Part shown: piece by piece, positions 1-7,582 of the stretch | Numbering within the stretch: the stretch's first letter is position 1 | How the letters are laid out: each line of letters starts with the position of its first letter | Assembly: GCA_036558305.1 (NCBI GenBank) | Contig: DATBFX010000370.1 | Coordinates: 1-47,855 of the forward strand | Origin: DATBFX01 sp036558305 | Lineage (GTDB): Bacteria > Chloroflexota > Chloroflexia > Thermomicrobiales > UBA6265 | Direction of reading: 5' to 3' | DNA: 47,855 nt | The notes under the pieces: model-generated | What the model was told of the DNA's origin: nothing | The model's database searches: none | The model's input: only the letters and a program-made list of their open reading frames with translations | Translations under genes and position numbers: made by a program

Positions 1-865
1 CGTCGCTCGACCCCTGCAGGATCGGCACGTGTTCCGGCGGGACGCGGTCGAGCGCGTGCGCCTGCTTCGCCAGGAACGCATTGAGGCGCGTCTGGCTGTC
101 GATGATGTATTCCCAGGTCAGCGTCCCGATCTGCGGCGCGCCTCCCCAATAGGATCCGTTCACCGCCATCGTCTTCCTGTCTTTGTCGTTGCCGGTGAGT
201 TTGAAGGCGCCGGTTCCGTTCGGCCCGGCCTTCAGCGTGTCCGCACCCGCCGTGACGTCGGCGGCGGAAACGACCGGGAGGATCGACAACTCGTTGAGGA
301 GCGGCGCGAACGGCGTCTTCGTCTTCAGCCGCACCGTCGCGTCGTCGACGACCTCGACCGTCGTCGGCACGAAGCGGGAGGCACTGACGGTCGTCGTCGC
401 CGTCGCCCCGGTGGCCAGTTCGACCGCCGCCTTGACGTCGGCGCCGGTGAAAGCCTGGCCGTTGTGGAAGGTCACGCCCTGGCGCAGCTTGAACTCGGTC
501 GTCAACTCGTCGACCTGCGTCCAACTCTCGGCGAGCGCCGGGGCGTAGACGGAGAAGTCGTTCGTTTCGATCCGAATCAGTGGATCAAAGACCTGATTTT
601 CGATCCGGCGTTGGATCTGGATCGTGTGCTGATACGGATCCCAGGTATCCGGAAATGCCTCGGCGACGAGGAACCGCACCTCCCCTTCGGCCTGCGGCGA
701 CTCGCCGGTTGGGCCGCTGCGTGGCGCCGGGGCCGCGGCGGCGGCGAGCGGTCGCACCCCGACCCCGAGACCGAAAAACGCCGCCGCCTGGACGAACTGG
801 CGGCGGGTGATCGCACCCGACCGAAGTTTTGCGGACAGGACTTCGAGGACCTCTTGCTGTTTCAT
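1..865 (-). CDS. ABC transporter solute-binding protein, family 5 (N-terminal part, runs off the window)
   Basis: The reading frame opens at ATG 865 and stays open to the window edge (288 codons seen). A GGAGG ribosome-binding site lies 5 nt upstream, at 871-875. The N terminus (MKQQEVLEVL...) carries a twin-arginine motif, ITRRQFVQAAAFF, followed by an alanine-rich stretch, so export by Tat is likely. The mature part has family 5 (oligopeptide/dipeptide/nickel binding) hallmarks: an opening like FLVAEAFPDTWDPYQ, then LAESWTQVDELTTEFKLR and FHNGQAFTGADV. It should capture a peptide-like solute outside the cell for an ABC importer whose permease genes would lie beyond position 1. The substrate cannot be told. 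A strong promoter and a palindromic operator lie just upstream. Family is confident; specificity is unknown. Confidence 0.9.
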   Translation of the reverse strand, partial: MKQQEVLEVLSAKLRSGAITRRQFVQAAAFFGLGVGVRPLAAAAAPAPRSGPTGESPQAEGEVRFLVAEAFPDTWDPYQHTIQIQRRIENQVFDPLIRIETNDFSVYAPALAESWTQVDELTTEFKLRQGVTFHNGQAFTGADVKAAVELATGATATTTVSASRFVPTTVEVVDDATVRLKTKTPFAPLLNELSILPVVSAADVTAGADTLKAGPNGTGAFKLTGNDKDRKTMAVNGSYWGGAPQIGTLTWEYIIDSQTRLNAFLAKQAHALDRVPPEHVPILQGSSD

Positions 866-941
866 CGATCCCTCCTTACCCTCACGCGCGAACGGTTGGA
901 GACTGAGCGAACTCGCCCCGGACGGCGGCCGATCCCCGCCT

Positions 942-958
942 GTTTCAACGGTTGAAAC
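942..958. promoter_or_regulatory. 17-bp perfect palindrome (operator candidate)
   Basis: GTTTCAAC-G-GTTGAAAC is a perfect inverted repeat with a single central base. It lies about 12-30 nt downstream of the expected start site of the promoter at 978-1006 and about 80 nt before the solute-binding gene. That is where a roadblock repressor (LacI- or GntR-like) would bind. The regulator is not in the window. Confidence 0.55.
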
Positions 959-977
959 CTTGTTACGCCTGGCTGTG

Positions 978-1006
978 ATTATAGGAACACCGCCCGCGCT
1001 CGTCAA
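978..1006 (-). promoter_or_regulatory. Sigma-70-type promoter of the first solute-binding gene
   Basis: On the minus strand TTGACG (1006-1001) and a consensus TATAAT (983-978) are separated by exactly 17 bp. It drives the gene starting at 865, giving a leader of roughly 105 nt that contains the 942-958 palindrome. Confidence 0.75.
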
Positions 1007-1122
1007 TCATCTCCCCGCGGTCGCCATCCACCCGCCCTCCTCATCCGTAGGGGAATCGTGACTGGACGTGGCGTTGCGTCCGGCAGGACTTCTCGTGCCG
1101 TTGCAGAGACAGGAGATGAGGG

Positions 1123-1686
1123 ATGGTACGCAAGCGTGGCGTTGGGTCGATTCGGATCGTCGCGGCACTGCTCCTGGTCGCGTTTGCCGGCGTGATCTCC
1201 CTCGGGTCCACCGGCACGGCGCGCGCCCAGGACGGCGCCTCGGTCGACATCGTCGATTTCGCTTTCCAATCTTCCTCGGTCACCATCGAAGCCGGCGCGA
1301 CGGTCACCTGGACCAACACCGGCAGCGCGACCCACACCGTCACCGCCGACGACGGTACCTTCGATTCGGGCAACATCGGCAGCGGCGGCACCTACAGCTT
1401 CACCTTCGACACACCGGGCACCTACACCTACCACTGCGACATCCACCCGCAGATGACCGCCGAGATCGTCGTCACCGAAGCCGGCGGCGGCAGCACGGCC
1501 GGCAACGAAACAAGCGGCAACGAGACGGGCAACACCACCAGTTCGAGCGGCAACTCCTCGCTTCCCACGACCGGTGTCGGGACGACCGCGTCCCACGGCG
1601 CTCCCGTGGCGGTCCTCGCCTTCGCCCTGGCCCTCGTTTTCGCTGCCAGCGGGCTGCTGGCGACGCGCCGCCGCTCCGCCCGGTAG
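1123..1686 (+). CDS. Secreted cupredoxin (plastocyanin-like) with LPTTG-type C-terminal anchor
   Basis: This 187-residue protein has a signal peptide (MVRKRG... to ARA-Q around residue 36) and one cupredoxin domain (about residues 40-118). The type-1 copper ligands are visible as H71 and C105-x2-H108-x2-M111 (HCDIHPQM). A low-complexity linker rich in Gly, Thr, Asn and Ser follows, then LPTTG at 147-151, a hydrophobic segment (about 161-180) and a TRRRSAR tail. That is the layout of a sortase sorting signal, or simply a C-terminal membrane anchor. It probably carries electrons or copper at the cell surface. AGGAG at 1111-1115 fixes the start. The gene stands alone and ends in a shared bidirectional terminator. 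Confidence 0.88.
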   Translation: MVRKRGVGSIRIVAALLLVAFAGVISLGSTGTARAQDGASVDIVDFAFQSSSVTIEAGATVTWTNTGSATHTVTADDGTFDSGNIGSGGTYSFTFDTPGTYTYHCDIHPQMTAEIVVTEAGGGSTAGNETSGNETGNTTSSSGNSSLPTTGVGTTASHGAPVAVLAFALALVFAASGLLATRRRSAR

Positions 1687-1727
1687 GCGTCCGGGCGACG
1701 CCCCACGATCGGCCATTCGGCGTGGCG

Positions 1728-1778
1728 TGACAAGGGGGCGGGTGGGCGCCGACGTCGTCGCCCGCCCGCCCCCTTGTC
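1728..1778. terminator. Bidirectional hairpin terminator
   Basis: GACAAGGGGGCGGGTGGGCG pairs with CGCCCGCCCGCCCCCTTGTC around a short loop, giving a stem of about 20 bp. It lies between the convergent ends of the cupredoxin gene (1686) and the ammonia-lyase gene (1809). Confidence 0.75.
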
Positions 1779-1808
1779 GCGTATGTCGATTGGTCTCGCG
1801 GGGTGGAT

Positions 1809-2942
1809 TCAGGCGACGATCCTTCGGTACGCCGCCGGGTCCGTCGCCCCCTCCGTGGAAATCACCAGCGCCCGCCGCCCCCGTCCCGCGCCACCGAACG
1901 AGCGCATCCACGCCGTCAACCCGGCCAGTCCGGCGGCTCCGCATTCGCCCGCGACGATTCCCTCCCCCGCGAGCGCCCGCATCGCCGCGCGCGCCCGCTC
2001 ATCCTCGACCGCGATGAACGCGTCGATCCCGCGCGAAACCAACGGCCAGGCGATCGCCGACGGCAGACCGGCGTTGAGCCCGGACATGATCGAGTCGTGC
2101 GGTCCGGGGAGTTGGACGATCCGCCCCGCCTCCATCGAGGCCAGCACGCAGGCGGCGTGCGTCGGTTCCACCCCCAGGATGAACGGTCGCGGCGCGGCGT
2201 CCGGTCGTCGGTAGTGCCGGACCACGGCGGTCGCCAATGCCCCGACCCCGATCTGGACCACGACGAGATCCGGTCCCTCCTCGCCGCGCCGCCGCAGCTC
2301 GTCGTCGACTTCCCAGAAGATCGTCGAATACCCCTCGATCACCCAGCGCGGCACGTCCTCGTACCCCGGCCACGACGTGTCCGAGATGATCAACGTCCGC
2401 TCGCTCGCCTCCTCGGCCGACCGCGCGACCGCGTCGTCGTAGGTCCCCTCGACGACCGTCACCCGCGCGCCCTCGCCCGCGATCGCCGCCCGTCGCGCCG
2501 GTGCCATGTCCGCCGGCACGAAGATGTGCGCTCCCAACCCCAACAGGCGCGCCATCCGGGCAACGGCGCGACCGTGATTGCCGTCGGTCGCGCAGGCCAG
2601 CGTCAGCGGCTTCAGGGGTTCCAGTTGCCGCGCCAGATCGTCGAGCGTTCTCCAATCCCCGTCTTGGTCTGGCATCGCCTGCTGGATCGCCCGATAAACG
2701 GCCCACGAAGCCCCCATGATCTTGAAGGCCGGCAACCCCATCCGCTCCGACTCGTCCTTCACCCAGAGCCGGTCCAACCCGAGGTCCCGCGCGATCCCCG
2801 CCGCCTCACGGAGCGCCGTCGGCGCGTATCCCGGCAGCCGGCGATGGAATGCCAACGGATCGCGGGTCGGCGACCCGTCCTCCAACGTCGGAGCCGGGCT
2901 CGGGTTGACGAAAAGCCGCTCGCGTCGATCGACTCCGGTCAT
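1809..2942 (-). CDS. PLP-dependent lyase of the diaminopropionate ammonia-lyase (YgeX) family
   Basis: The 377-residue protein is a fold-type II PLP enzyme. The lysine expected to hold PLP is K74 in GLPAFKIMGASWA, the form used by 2,3-diaminopropionate ammonia-lyases rather than the GSFKDRG of threonine synthases. CATDGNHGRAVA is the phosphate/substrate loop and STEGATDP closes the site. These enzymes convert 2,3-diaminopropionate to pyruvate and ammonia. ATG 2942 overlaps the upstream stop by ATGA, so the gene is translationally coupled to the M20 peptidase gene, the same pairing as ygeX/ygeY in E. coli. A longer open frame upstream (to 4130) is only the shadow of that peptidase gene. Alternative: a related serine/threonine deaminase. 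Confidence 0.82.
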   Translation of the reverse strand: MTGVDRRERLFVNPSPAPTLEDGSPTRDPLAFHRRLPGYAPTALREAAGIARDLGLDRLWVKDESERMGLPAFKIMGASWAVYRAIQQAMPDQDGDWRTLDDLARQLEPLKPLTLACATDGNHGRAVARMARLLGLGAHIFVPADMAPARRAAIAGEGARVTVVEGTYDDAVARSAEEASERTLIISDTSWPGYEDVPRWVIEGYSTIFWEVDDELRRRGEEGPDLVVVQIGVGALATAVVRHYRRPDAAPRPFILGVEPTHAACVLASMEAGRIVQLPGPHDSIMSGLNAGLPSAIAWPLVSRGIDAFIAVEDERARAAMRALAGEGIVAGECGAAGLAGLTAWMRSFGGAGRGRRALVISTEGATDPAAYRRIVA

Positions 2943-4072
2943 GCGCAGAACTCCCGCGCCGCCGCCAGGTAGACCTGCCGGCACTGCTCGACGTGATCGA
3001 GGTTCACCCACTCCACCGTCGCGTGCGCCCCCTCCCCGCCGGGACCGAACACGACGGTCGGAATCCCCGCCGCATCCAGCAGCGCCGAATCCATCCACCC
3101 GGTCTGGCCGACGGTCGCCGGCGCGCGACCGGTGATCGCCGCCGCGTGCCGGGTCACGACCTGGACGATCGGCTCGTCGACGTCGATCTCGAACGGTTCT
3201 CGGACCAAACCGCGCCTCACCGATGCCCGGAAGTCCGGATCGTCCGCCGCCATCCCCTCGACGATCCCGGTCAGTTGACTCTCCACCAGATCGGCCGTCT
3301 CGCCGGGAATCGTCCGCCGTTCGACCCGCAGCAGGCAGCGATCCGGATAGGTCGACAACCCGATCCCGCCCTCGATCAGCGAGGCGTGGATCGACCCCGA
3401 CGTCAACAGCGGATGCAACGGCACGGCGCGCAACGCCTTGTCCAACCCATCGATCCCGACCAGGACCTTCCCCATCTTCGCGATCGCGTCGACCCCCAGA
3501 TCGGGCCGGGAACCGTGCGCCGCCACTCCCGTCGTCTCCACGTCGAGCCAGACGAACCCCTTGTGCGCCACGCAAACGTCGAGCCCGGTCGGTTCCGTCA
3601 CGATCGCCGCATCCGCTTTCCAGGTCGCGACGACCGCCTGGGTGCCGAGACTGGCGTACTCCTCGTCGGTGACGGCCGTGACCAGGACGTGCCCGCGCGG
3701 CGGCTCCTTCGCCAGCTCGGCCGCGGCCAGCATCACCGCCGCCAGACTCCCCTTCATGTCGTACGCGCCCCGCCCGTAGAGCCGGTTGCCCTCGACCTTC
3801 GGCGCCAACGGTCGCTCCATCCCCGCGTACCCCACCGTATCCAGGTGCGCGTTCAGCATCAGCGACCGCCCACCGCCGGTCCCCTTCACCGCCGCCACCA
3901 CGTTCGGCCGCCCCGCCGCCGTCTCCTGCAGGATCACCTCCAACCCCGCCCGCCCCAACCACTCCGCGACGAAACGGGCGATCTCTCCCTCCCCCGCCCC
4001 GCCCGGCACGAGATCGGGATTCACCGAGTCGATGGCCACCAGTTGACTCAGCAGATCGATGAGCTCTTGCAT
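2939..4072 (-). CDS. M20 metallopeptidase (ArgE/DapE/YgeY-like)
   Basis: The 377-residue product has the di-zinc M20 motifs in order: LNAHLDTVGY (H76, D78), GRGAYDMKG (D105), TDEEYASLG (catalytic and ligand Glu at 137-138), the dimerisation-domain AAHGSRPDLG, and a late GEGAHATVEW histidine. It should hydrolyse an amide bond in an N-acylated amino acid or small peptide in the cytoplasm. The start is placed at ATG 4072 (MQELIDLLSQ), because GGAG lies 6 nt upstream and family members begin there; an in-frame ATG at 4165 adds 31 residues that do not resemble the family. It is coupled to the ammonia-lyase downstream, which suggests it may release diaminopropionate or a similar amine from an acylated precursor. 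The exact substrate is not known. Confidence 0.85.
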   Translation of the reverse strand: MQELIDLLSQLVAIDSVNPDLVPGGAGEGEIARFVAEWLGRAGLEVILQETAAGRPNVVAAVKGTGGGRSLMLNAHLDTVGYAGMERPLAPKVEGNRLYGRGAYDMKGSLAAVMLAAAELAKEPPRGHVLVTAVTDEEYASLGTQAVVATWKADAAIVTEPTGLDVCVAHKGFVWLDVETTGVAAHGSRPDLGVDAIAKMGKVLVGIDGLDKALRAVPLHPLLTSGSIHASLIEGGIGLSTYPDRCLLRVERRTIPGETADLVESQLTGIVEGMAADDPDFRASVRRGLVREPFEIDVDEPIVQVVTRHAAAITGRAPATVGQTGWMDSALLDAAGIPTVVFGPGGEGAHATVEWVNLDHVEQCRQVYLAAAREFCA

Positions 4073-4172
4073 GCCGCACTCCAGATCGTTCCACCCATGC
4101 GCACGGGAATAAGTCCAGGCTGCGATGCAAGTGTATGCGAGCGGACGAAAGAGATTTCGCTTCAAACCCCGA

Positions 4173-4637
4173 CTATCTCATCGTCGCCTCGGGAGTCAGC
4201 CAGTTCTCATGTTGTAGGGGTGTAACCTCTGCGATTCTGCCGAAGTCGCTGTCGCCGGTGGCAACGATGAGGCGATCTTGCAAAGCGATCGCGGCAATCC
4301 AAAGGTCGTTGTCATCAAACCCGAGCTGGGGGATCGTCGTGTGACGCTGCTTCGCCCGCTCCTTCGGTCCGAACGCGGCAAAGGCTGCAGTCCGCACCTG
4401 GCCGTACATCCGGGCGACGGCGTTGTCGATTGTGTACACGGGTAGGTCGGCGAGGAACGCCTCTATTTCGCGCAGATTGGGTCCCTGACGCTCCGAGCGA
4501 AATGCCATGTAAAACAATTCACCGACAGTGATGGTGCTCGTGGCAATCGGGGTGCCGTCGAGTTCGTCGATGCGCCTCCGCAGACCGGGATGCCCGCTCA
4601 ACAATTGGCTGCAATGATTTGTGTCGAGGAGATACAC
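4173..4637 (-). CDS. PIN-domain ribonuclease toxin (VapC-like)
   Basis: This 154-residue PIN domain opens MYLLDTNHC (D5) and shows the acidic residues of the family: E40 in TVGELF, D109/D111 in GFDDNDLWIA, and D129/D131 in ATGDSDF. These would bind Mg/Mn and cleave RNA. The start codon is GTG at 4637, directly after the antitoxin stop (TAA at 4646-4644), so the two are coupled. The full motif set suggests an intact toxin. A nearly identical first nine codons recur at 4947-4985 as a relic of a second copy. Confidence 0.87.
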   Translation of the reverse strand: MYLLDTNHCSQLLSGHPGLRRRIDELDGTPIATSTITVGELFYMAFRSERQGPNLREIEAFLADLPVYTIDNAVARMYGQVRTAAFAAFGPKERAKQRHTTIPQLGFDDNDLWIAAIALQDRLIVATGDSDFGRIAEVTPLQHENWLTPEATMR

Positions 4638-4643
4638 CCCTCG

Positions 4644-4859
4644 TTACCAACTCACTTTGCTTCGCGTTTCGTAGACTTCTTCGAGCAACTCTTCAAGATC
4701 GTCGCCGACCCATTTCCCAAAGTGTGCAAGCAGTGCCTTCGCAGGCGCATAAGCCGGTCCTTCGAAACCTCCGGTCGCCTTAGTCGGCGTATCGGAAGTT
4801 CGCGGCCGATCTCCATCTTCTGTAGTTTGTCGCGGAACCCGAGGTTTCACCGTCGTCAT
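4644..4859 (-). CDS. Antitoxin partner of the PIN toxin
   Basis: The 71-residue protein starts at ATG 4859 behind a strong GGAGGAGG site. A polar, proline-rich N terminus is followed by the segment AKALLAHFGKWVGDDLEELL and a charged tail (EEVYETRSKVSW). This C-terminal segment is the toxin-binding helix type seen in small VapB-like antitoxins. The same segment recurs in modified form in the protein encoded at 4988-5518. An in-frame upstream ATG at 4985 would add 42 residues, but those read from a toxin-gene relic, so they were not included. Antitoxin role is inferred from position and size. Confidence 0.7.
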   Translation of the reverse strand: MTTVKPRVPRQTTEDGDRPRTSDTPTKATGGFEGPAYAPAKALLAHFGKWVGDDLEELLEEVYETRSKVSW

Positions 4860-4946
4860 CCAAGCCTCCTCCCACCGGATCACGACCGCACCGCGGTCAG
4901 CATACCACCTACGAGCGAAGAAACGACGCACCTCCAGTGGGCCCCT

Positions 4947-4985
4947 CATCGCGCGCGTGCAGTGGTTTGTGTCGAGGAGATACAT
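4947..4985 (-). pseudogene. 5' relic of a second PIN toxin gene
   Basis: Two bases after the stop codon of the upstream antitoxin (4988) comes ATG TAT CTC CTC GAC ACA AAC CAC TGC, encoding MYLLDTNHC. This matches the start of the intact toxin at 4637 (which has GTG and two silent changes). After about 13 codons the similarity stops, and the frame runs into unrelated sequence that leads to the second antitoxin. It looks like a toxin gene deleted to its first codons after tandem duplication of the locus. Confidence 0.7.
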
Positions 4986-4987
4986 TC

Positions 4988-5518
4988 CTAGAACTTGACC
5001 TCGCCTCGGGCGCGAATCACCTCATCGAGACGCTCTTCGAGGTCGTCGCCGGACCACTTGGGCACACTCTTCAGATGCTCCAACAAGGATCGTCCGGTCG
5101 AGCGCGGGCCGACGAAGGGCGGGACCTCTCGTGGCTGGTCGGTTGCGAGGGGGTTGGCCGCCTTTCCTCGCGGTGCCACAGCGGTTGCAGAGGTTGGGTT
5201 TGAATTGCGTGCCATCTCGTTCTCGCTCTCCATCGTCTCGTCATCTTCAGCCCACGCTGGAAGGTGCTCGACTACCGCGAGCAGCGTTTCTCCTGTTGAG
5301 TTCGGGCCGTACCACGCGCTTTCCCTCGTCTCGCTTTCAATGAGGTCGTCGCCATCATCGCCCATCCACCATCCAAAGTGCGCCAGATGCGCCCGCGCCG
5401 GTGCGTGTGCGGAACCTTCGAAACGACCGGTGGCCTTCGCAGGACCGTTTGTCGCCGAAACCGAATCGACGTTATCCGATCGTGGACCTGACCTACCTGG
5501 AGGATCTTGCGCCGACAT
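4988..5518 (-). CDS. Antitoxin-like protein with two or three repeated toxin-binding segments
   Basis: This 176-residue protein starts at ATG 5518 with an AAGGGG site upstream (an ATG at 5566 would add 16 residues). Its parts resemble the 71-residue antitoxin at 4644: ATGRFEGSAHAPARAHLAHF (compare ATGGFEGPAYAPAKALLAHF), then TGETLLAVVEHLPAWAEDDE, then TGRSLLEHLKSVPKWSGDDL with the tail DEVIRARGEVKF. The last matches the usual antitoxin ending. So it seems to be a fusion or internal duplication of antitoxin modules. Its own toxin gene has been lost (relic at 4947-4985), leaving it possibly as an orphan antitoxin. Function is inferred. Confidence 0.6.
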   Translation of the reverse strand: MSAQDPPGRSGPRSDNVDSVSATNGPAKATGRFEGSAHAPARAHLAHFGWWMGDDGDDLIESETRESAWYGPNSTGETLLAVVEHLPAWAEDDETMESENEMARNSNPTSATAVAPRGKAANPLATDQPREVPPFVGPRSTGRSLLEHLKSVPKWSGDDLEERLDEVIRARGEVKF

Positions 5519-5639
5519 GCCGTTCCCCTTACGCAACCCATAATGCTGTTCTGACCAGAATACCATTTGTCCAGAGACGGAATTACGCCGCCTCTGCGTC
5601 CAATAAAGCGCGAGTTGACGAGTACCGGGAACCTCAGCC

Positions 5640-6539
5640 TCACCCCTTCGGCCGCAGCGCCTGCGCCAACCCCTCCCCGATCAAACAAAACGCCGCCCCC
5701 ACGATCACCATCGCCAGACCCGGATAGGTCATCAACCGCCAGTCGCGCAGGAAGAAGTCGCGCGCCTCGGCGACCATCAATCCCCACTCGGGCTTCGGCG
5801 GTTGCACCCCGAGACCGAGGAACGAGAGGGACGCCGCAGTCAGGATGTTGAGGACGATGTCGGCCATCGAGTAGATGAGCGCCACCGCCACCACGTTCGG
5901 CGCGATGTGACGCAGCATGATCCGGGCGTGATGCATCCCGATCACCCGCGCCGCCTCCACGTATTCCAAACGCCGCGCCACCATCGTCTCGGCCCGGACG
6001 ATCCGGGCGTACGTGACCCAGCCGATCAACCAGATCGCGTAGATCACCTTCGTCACCCCCGTCCCGAGAACGGCGACGATGGCGATGACGAGCACCAGGT
6101 ACGGGATCGTCAACATGAAGTCGACCAGACGCATCGTGAACGTATCGAACCACCCACCGACGTACCCCGCCACCAACCCCAGCACCCCGCCGACGATCAC
6201 CGTCACCGCCGTCGCGATCAGCGCGACGACCAGATCCACCCTCCCGCCGTAGGCGATCCGGGTCAGGTTGTCCCGGCCGAAGTTGTCGGTGCCGAGCGGA
6301 TGCTGCCAACTCGGTCCGGCGAACGTCGGCTGCGCGAAGTCGGGCTCGGTTGGGCTCCAATCGACGAGGAAGGGATAGCCGACGACGAAGAGGACGATGA
6401 CGCCGAGGAAGATCGACCCAGACAACAGCGTCGGATTCAACCACCGCCGGTGCCGGCGCGCCGCGCGTTCCGGCATCGCCTCGGACGCCGCGGCGAGCGG
6501 GGGCGGCGTGATCGCGGTCGCGCTGCTGCTCGCGCTCAT
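5640..6539 (-). CDS. ABC transporter permease, DppC/OppC family
   Basis: The 299-residue protein has an N-terminal cytoplasmic segment, a first membrane helix (SGSIFLGVIVLFVVGYPFLV), the periplasmic signature HPLGTDNFGRDNLTRIAYG and five further helices. The ATPase-docking EAA loop is EAARVIGMHHARIMLRHIAPN, and the C terminus is GEGLAQALRPKG. These are the hallmarks of the second permease of peptide/nickel importers. ATG 6539 overlaps the stop of the upstream permease (ATGA), so the two are coupled. It works with the DppB-like partner and the solute-binding protein encoded at 7583-9223. No gene for the ATP-binding subunits follows; a toxin-antitoxin locus does. Confidence 0.93.
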   Translation of the reverse strand: MSASSSATAITPPPLAAASEAMPERAARRHRRWLNPTLLSGSIFLGVIVLFVVGYPFLVDWSPTEPDFAQPTFAGPSWQHPLGTDNFGRDNLTRIAYGGRVDLVVALIATAVTVIVGGVLGLVAGYVGGWFDTFTMRLVDFMLTIPYLVLVIAIVAVLGTGVTKVIYAIWLIGWVTYARIVRAETMVARRLEYVEAARVIGMHHARIMLRHIAPNVVAVALIYSMADIVLNILTAASLSFLGLGVQPPKPEWGLMVAEARDFFLRDWRLMTYPGLAMVIVGAAFCLIGEGLAQALRPKG

Positions 6540-7471
6540 TCGAAACTCACCCGCGGGTCGAGAAGCGCGTAACAGATATCGGTGAGCAGACTGATCAGCA
6601 GGACGAGTACTCCGATCGCCAGCGTCACGCCCTGGATCACGGGGTAGTCCTGATTGAAGATGGAGCCGACGATCAACTGCCCGAGACCCGGAATCGCGAA
6701 GATCGTCTCCGTGATCGTCGCCCCCCCGACCAGAAACGCGAAGTTGATCCCGAGGATCGTGATCGTCGACAGCGCCGAATTGCGCATGACGTGCCAGATC
6801 ATGATTCGTGACTGACCCAGCCCCTTGGCGCGCGCGGTCCTCACGTAGTCCGTCTCGAGCGTTTCCAGGATCGAATTGCGCAGGCTGCGGATCATCAGCG
6901 ACGAGACCGCCAGGGCCAGCGCCAACGCCGGCAAGAAAAGCGAGTCCAGGTGACCGAAAAATCCTTCCCCCCAGCCGGAGACGGGGAAGACGCGGTGCTT
7001 CACCGCAAGAAACTGCAACAGCATCATCCCGATCCAGTAGGTCGGCATCCCGATCGACAGCACCAGGTACCCCCGCACCGCCTGGTCGGCCAAGCCCCCT
7101 TTCTTCAGCGCGGCGACCGTCGCCAGCGGCACCGCGATCAACACCGAGAGCAGCATCGCGTAGAACGCCAGGAACAGCGTCGGTTGCATCCGGTCGATCA
7201 CGATACCGCGCACCGGCTCGCGCCGCCGGATCGACTCGCCCAGGTCACCCTTCGCCAGGTTGCGCAGGAACGCCGCGTACTGGACGTAGTACGGCCGGTC
7301 CAGCTTGAGCGCCGTATTGAGCCGCGCCACCCGATCCGGCGTCGCCCGATCCCCGAGCATCGCCGTCGCCGGATCGCCCGGCACGAACCGCACCAGGAAA
7401 AACACGAACAGCGTCATCAGGAACAGCACCGGCACCATGTGCACCAGCCGGCGCAGGAGATAGGCGGTCAT
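6536..7471 (-). CDS. ABC transporter permease, DppB/OppB family
   Basis: The 311-residue product begins with the typical MTAYLLRRLVHMVPVLFLMT helix and FVPGDPATAMLG. It has about six membrane helices, and the EAA loop reads DYVRTARAKGLGQSRIMIWH. The C-terminal signature (ETIFAIPGLGQL, then TDICYALLDPRV) is classical for the first permease of peptide importers. It forms a heterodimer with the permease encoded at 5640-6539. The gene lies 111 nt after the solute-binding gene, and that gap holds an inverted pair of GAGCTTC repeats. Confidence 0.93.
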   Translation of the reverse strand: MTAYLLRRLVHMVPVLFLMTLFVFFLVRFVPGDPATAMLGDRATPDRVARLNTALKLDRPYYVQYAAFLRNLAKGDLGESIRRREPVRGIVIDRMQPTLFLAFYAMLLSVLIAVPLATVAALKKGGLADQAVRGYLVLSIGMPTYWIGMMLLQFLAVKHRVFPVSGWGEGFFGHLDSLFLPALALALAVSSLMIRSLRNSILETLETDYVRTARAKGLGQSRIMIWHVMRNSALSTITILGINFAFLVGGATITETIFAIPGLGQLIVGSIFNQDYPVIQGVTLAIGVLVLLISLLTDICYALLDPRVSFE

Positions 7472-7479
7472 GTGGGTTC

Positions 7480-7580
7480 CGAGCTTCGAGCTTCGAGCTT
7501 CGAGCTAAAAGCTTCGAGCGTGGAGTTGCCCCACTGTGACGCATCCCCTACTCGAAGCTCGAAGCTCGAAGCTCGCCACT
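7480..7580. repeat. Inverted pair of (GAGCTTC)n heptamer repeats
   Basis: The left arm (7480-7519) repeats CGAGCTT/CGAGCTT and ends GAGCG. The right arm (7551-7580) reads CTCGAAG repeated three times and ends GCTCGCCACT. The arms are inverted and enclose about 31 bp, so the transcript could fold into a long hairpin between the solute-binding gene (stop at 7585-7583) and the permease gene. The same repeat occurs near 10407, 24238, 24370 and 42346. Confidence 0.85.
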
Positions 7581-7582
7581 AG

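Noticed and set aside
2943..4130. A 773-residue frame that would extend the ammonia-lyase upstream
   Set aside because: The extra part is the shadow of the M20 peptidase gene in another frame, with Gly/Arg-rich, non-globular sequence.
7480..7580. CRISPR-like array from the heptamer repeats
   Set aside because: Units are 7 bp with no spacers, and no cas gene is present.
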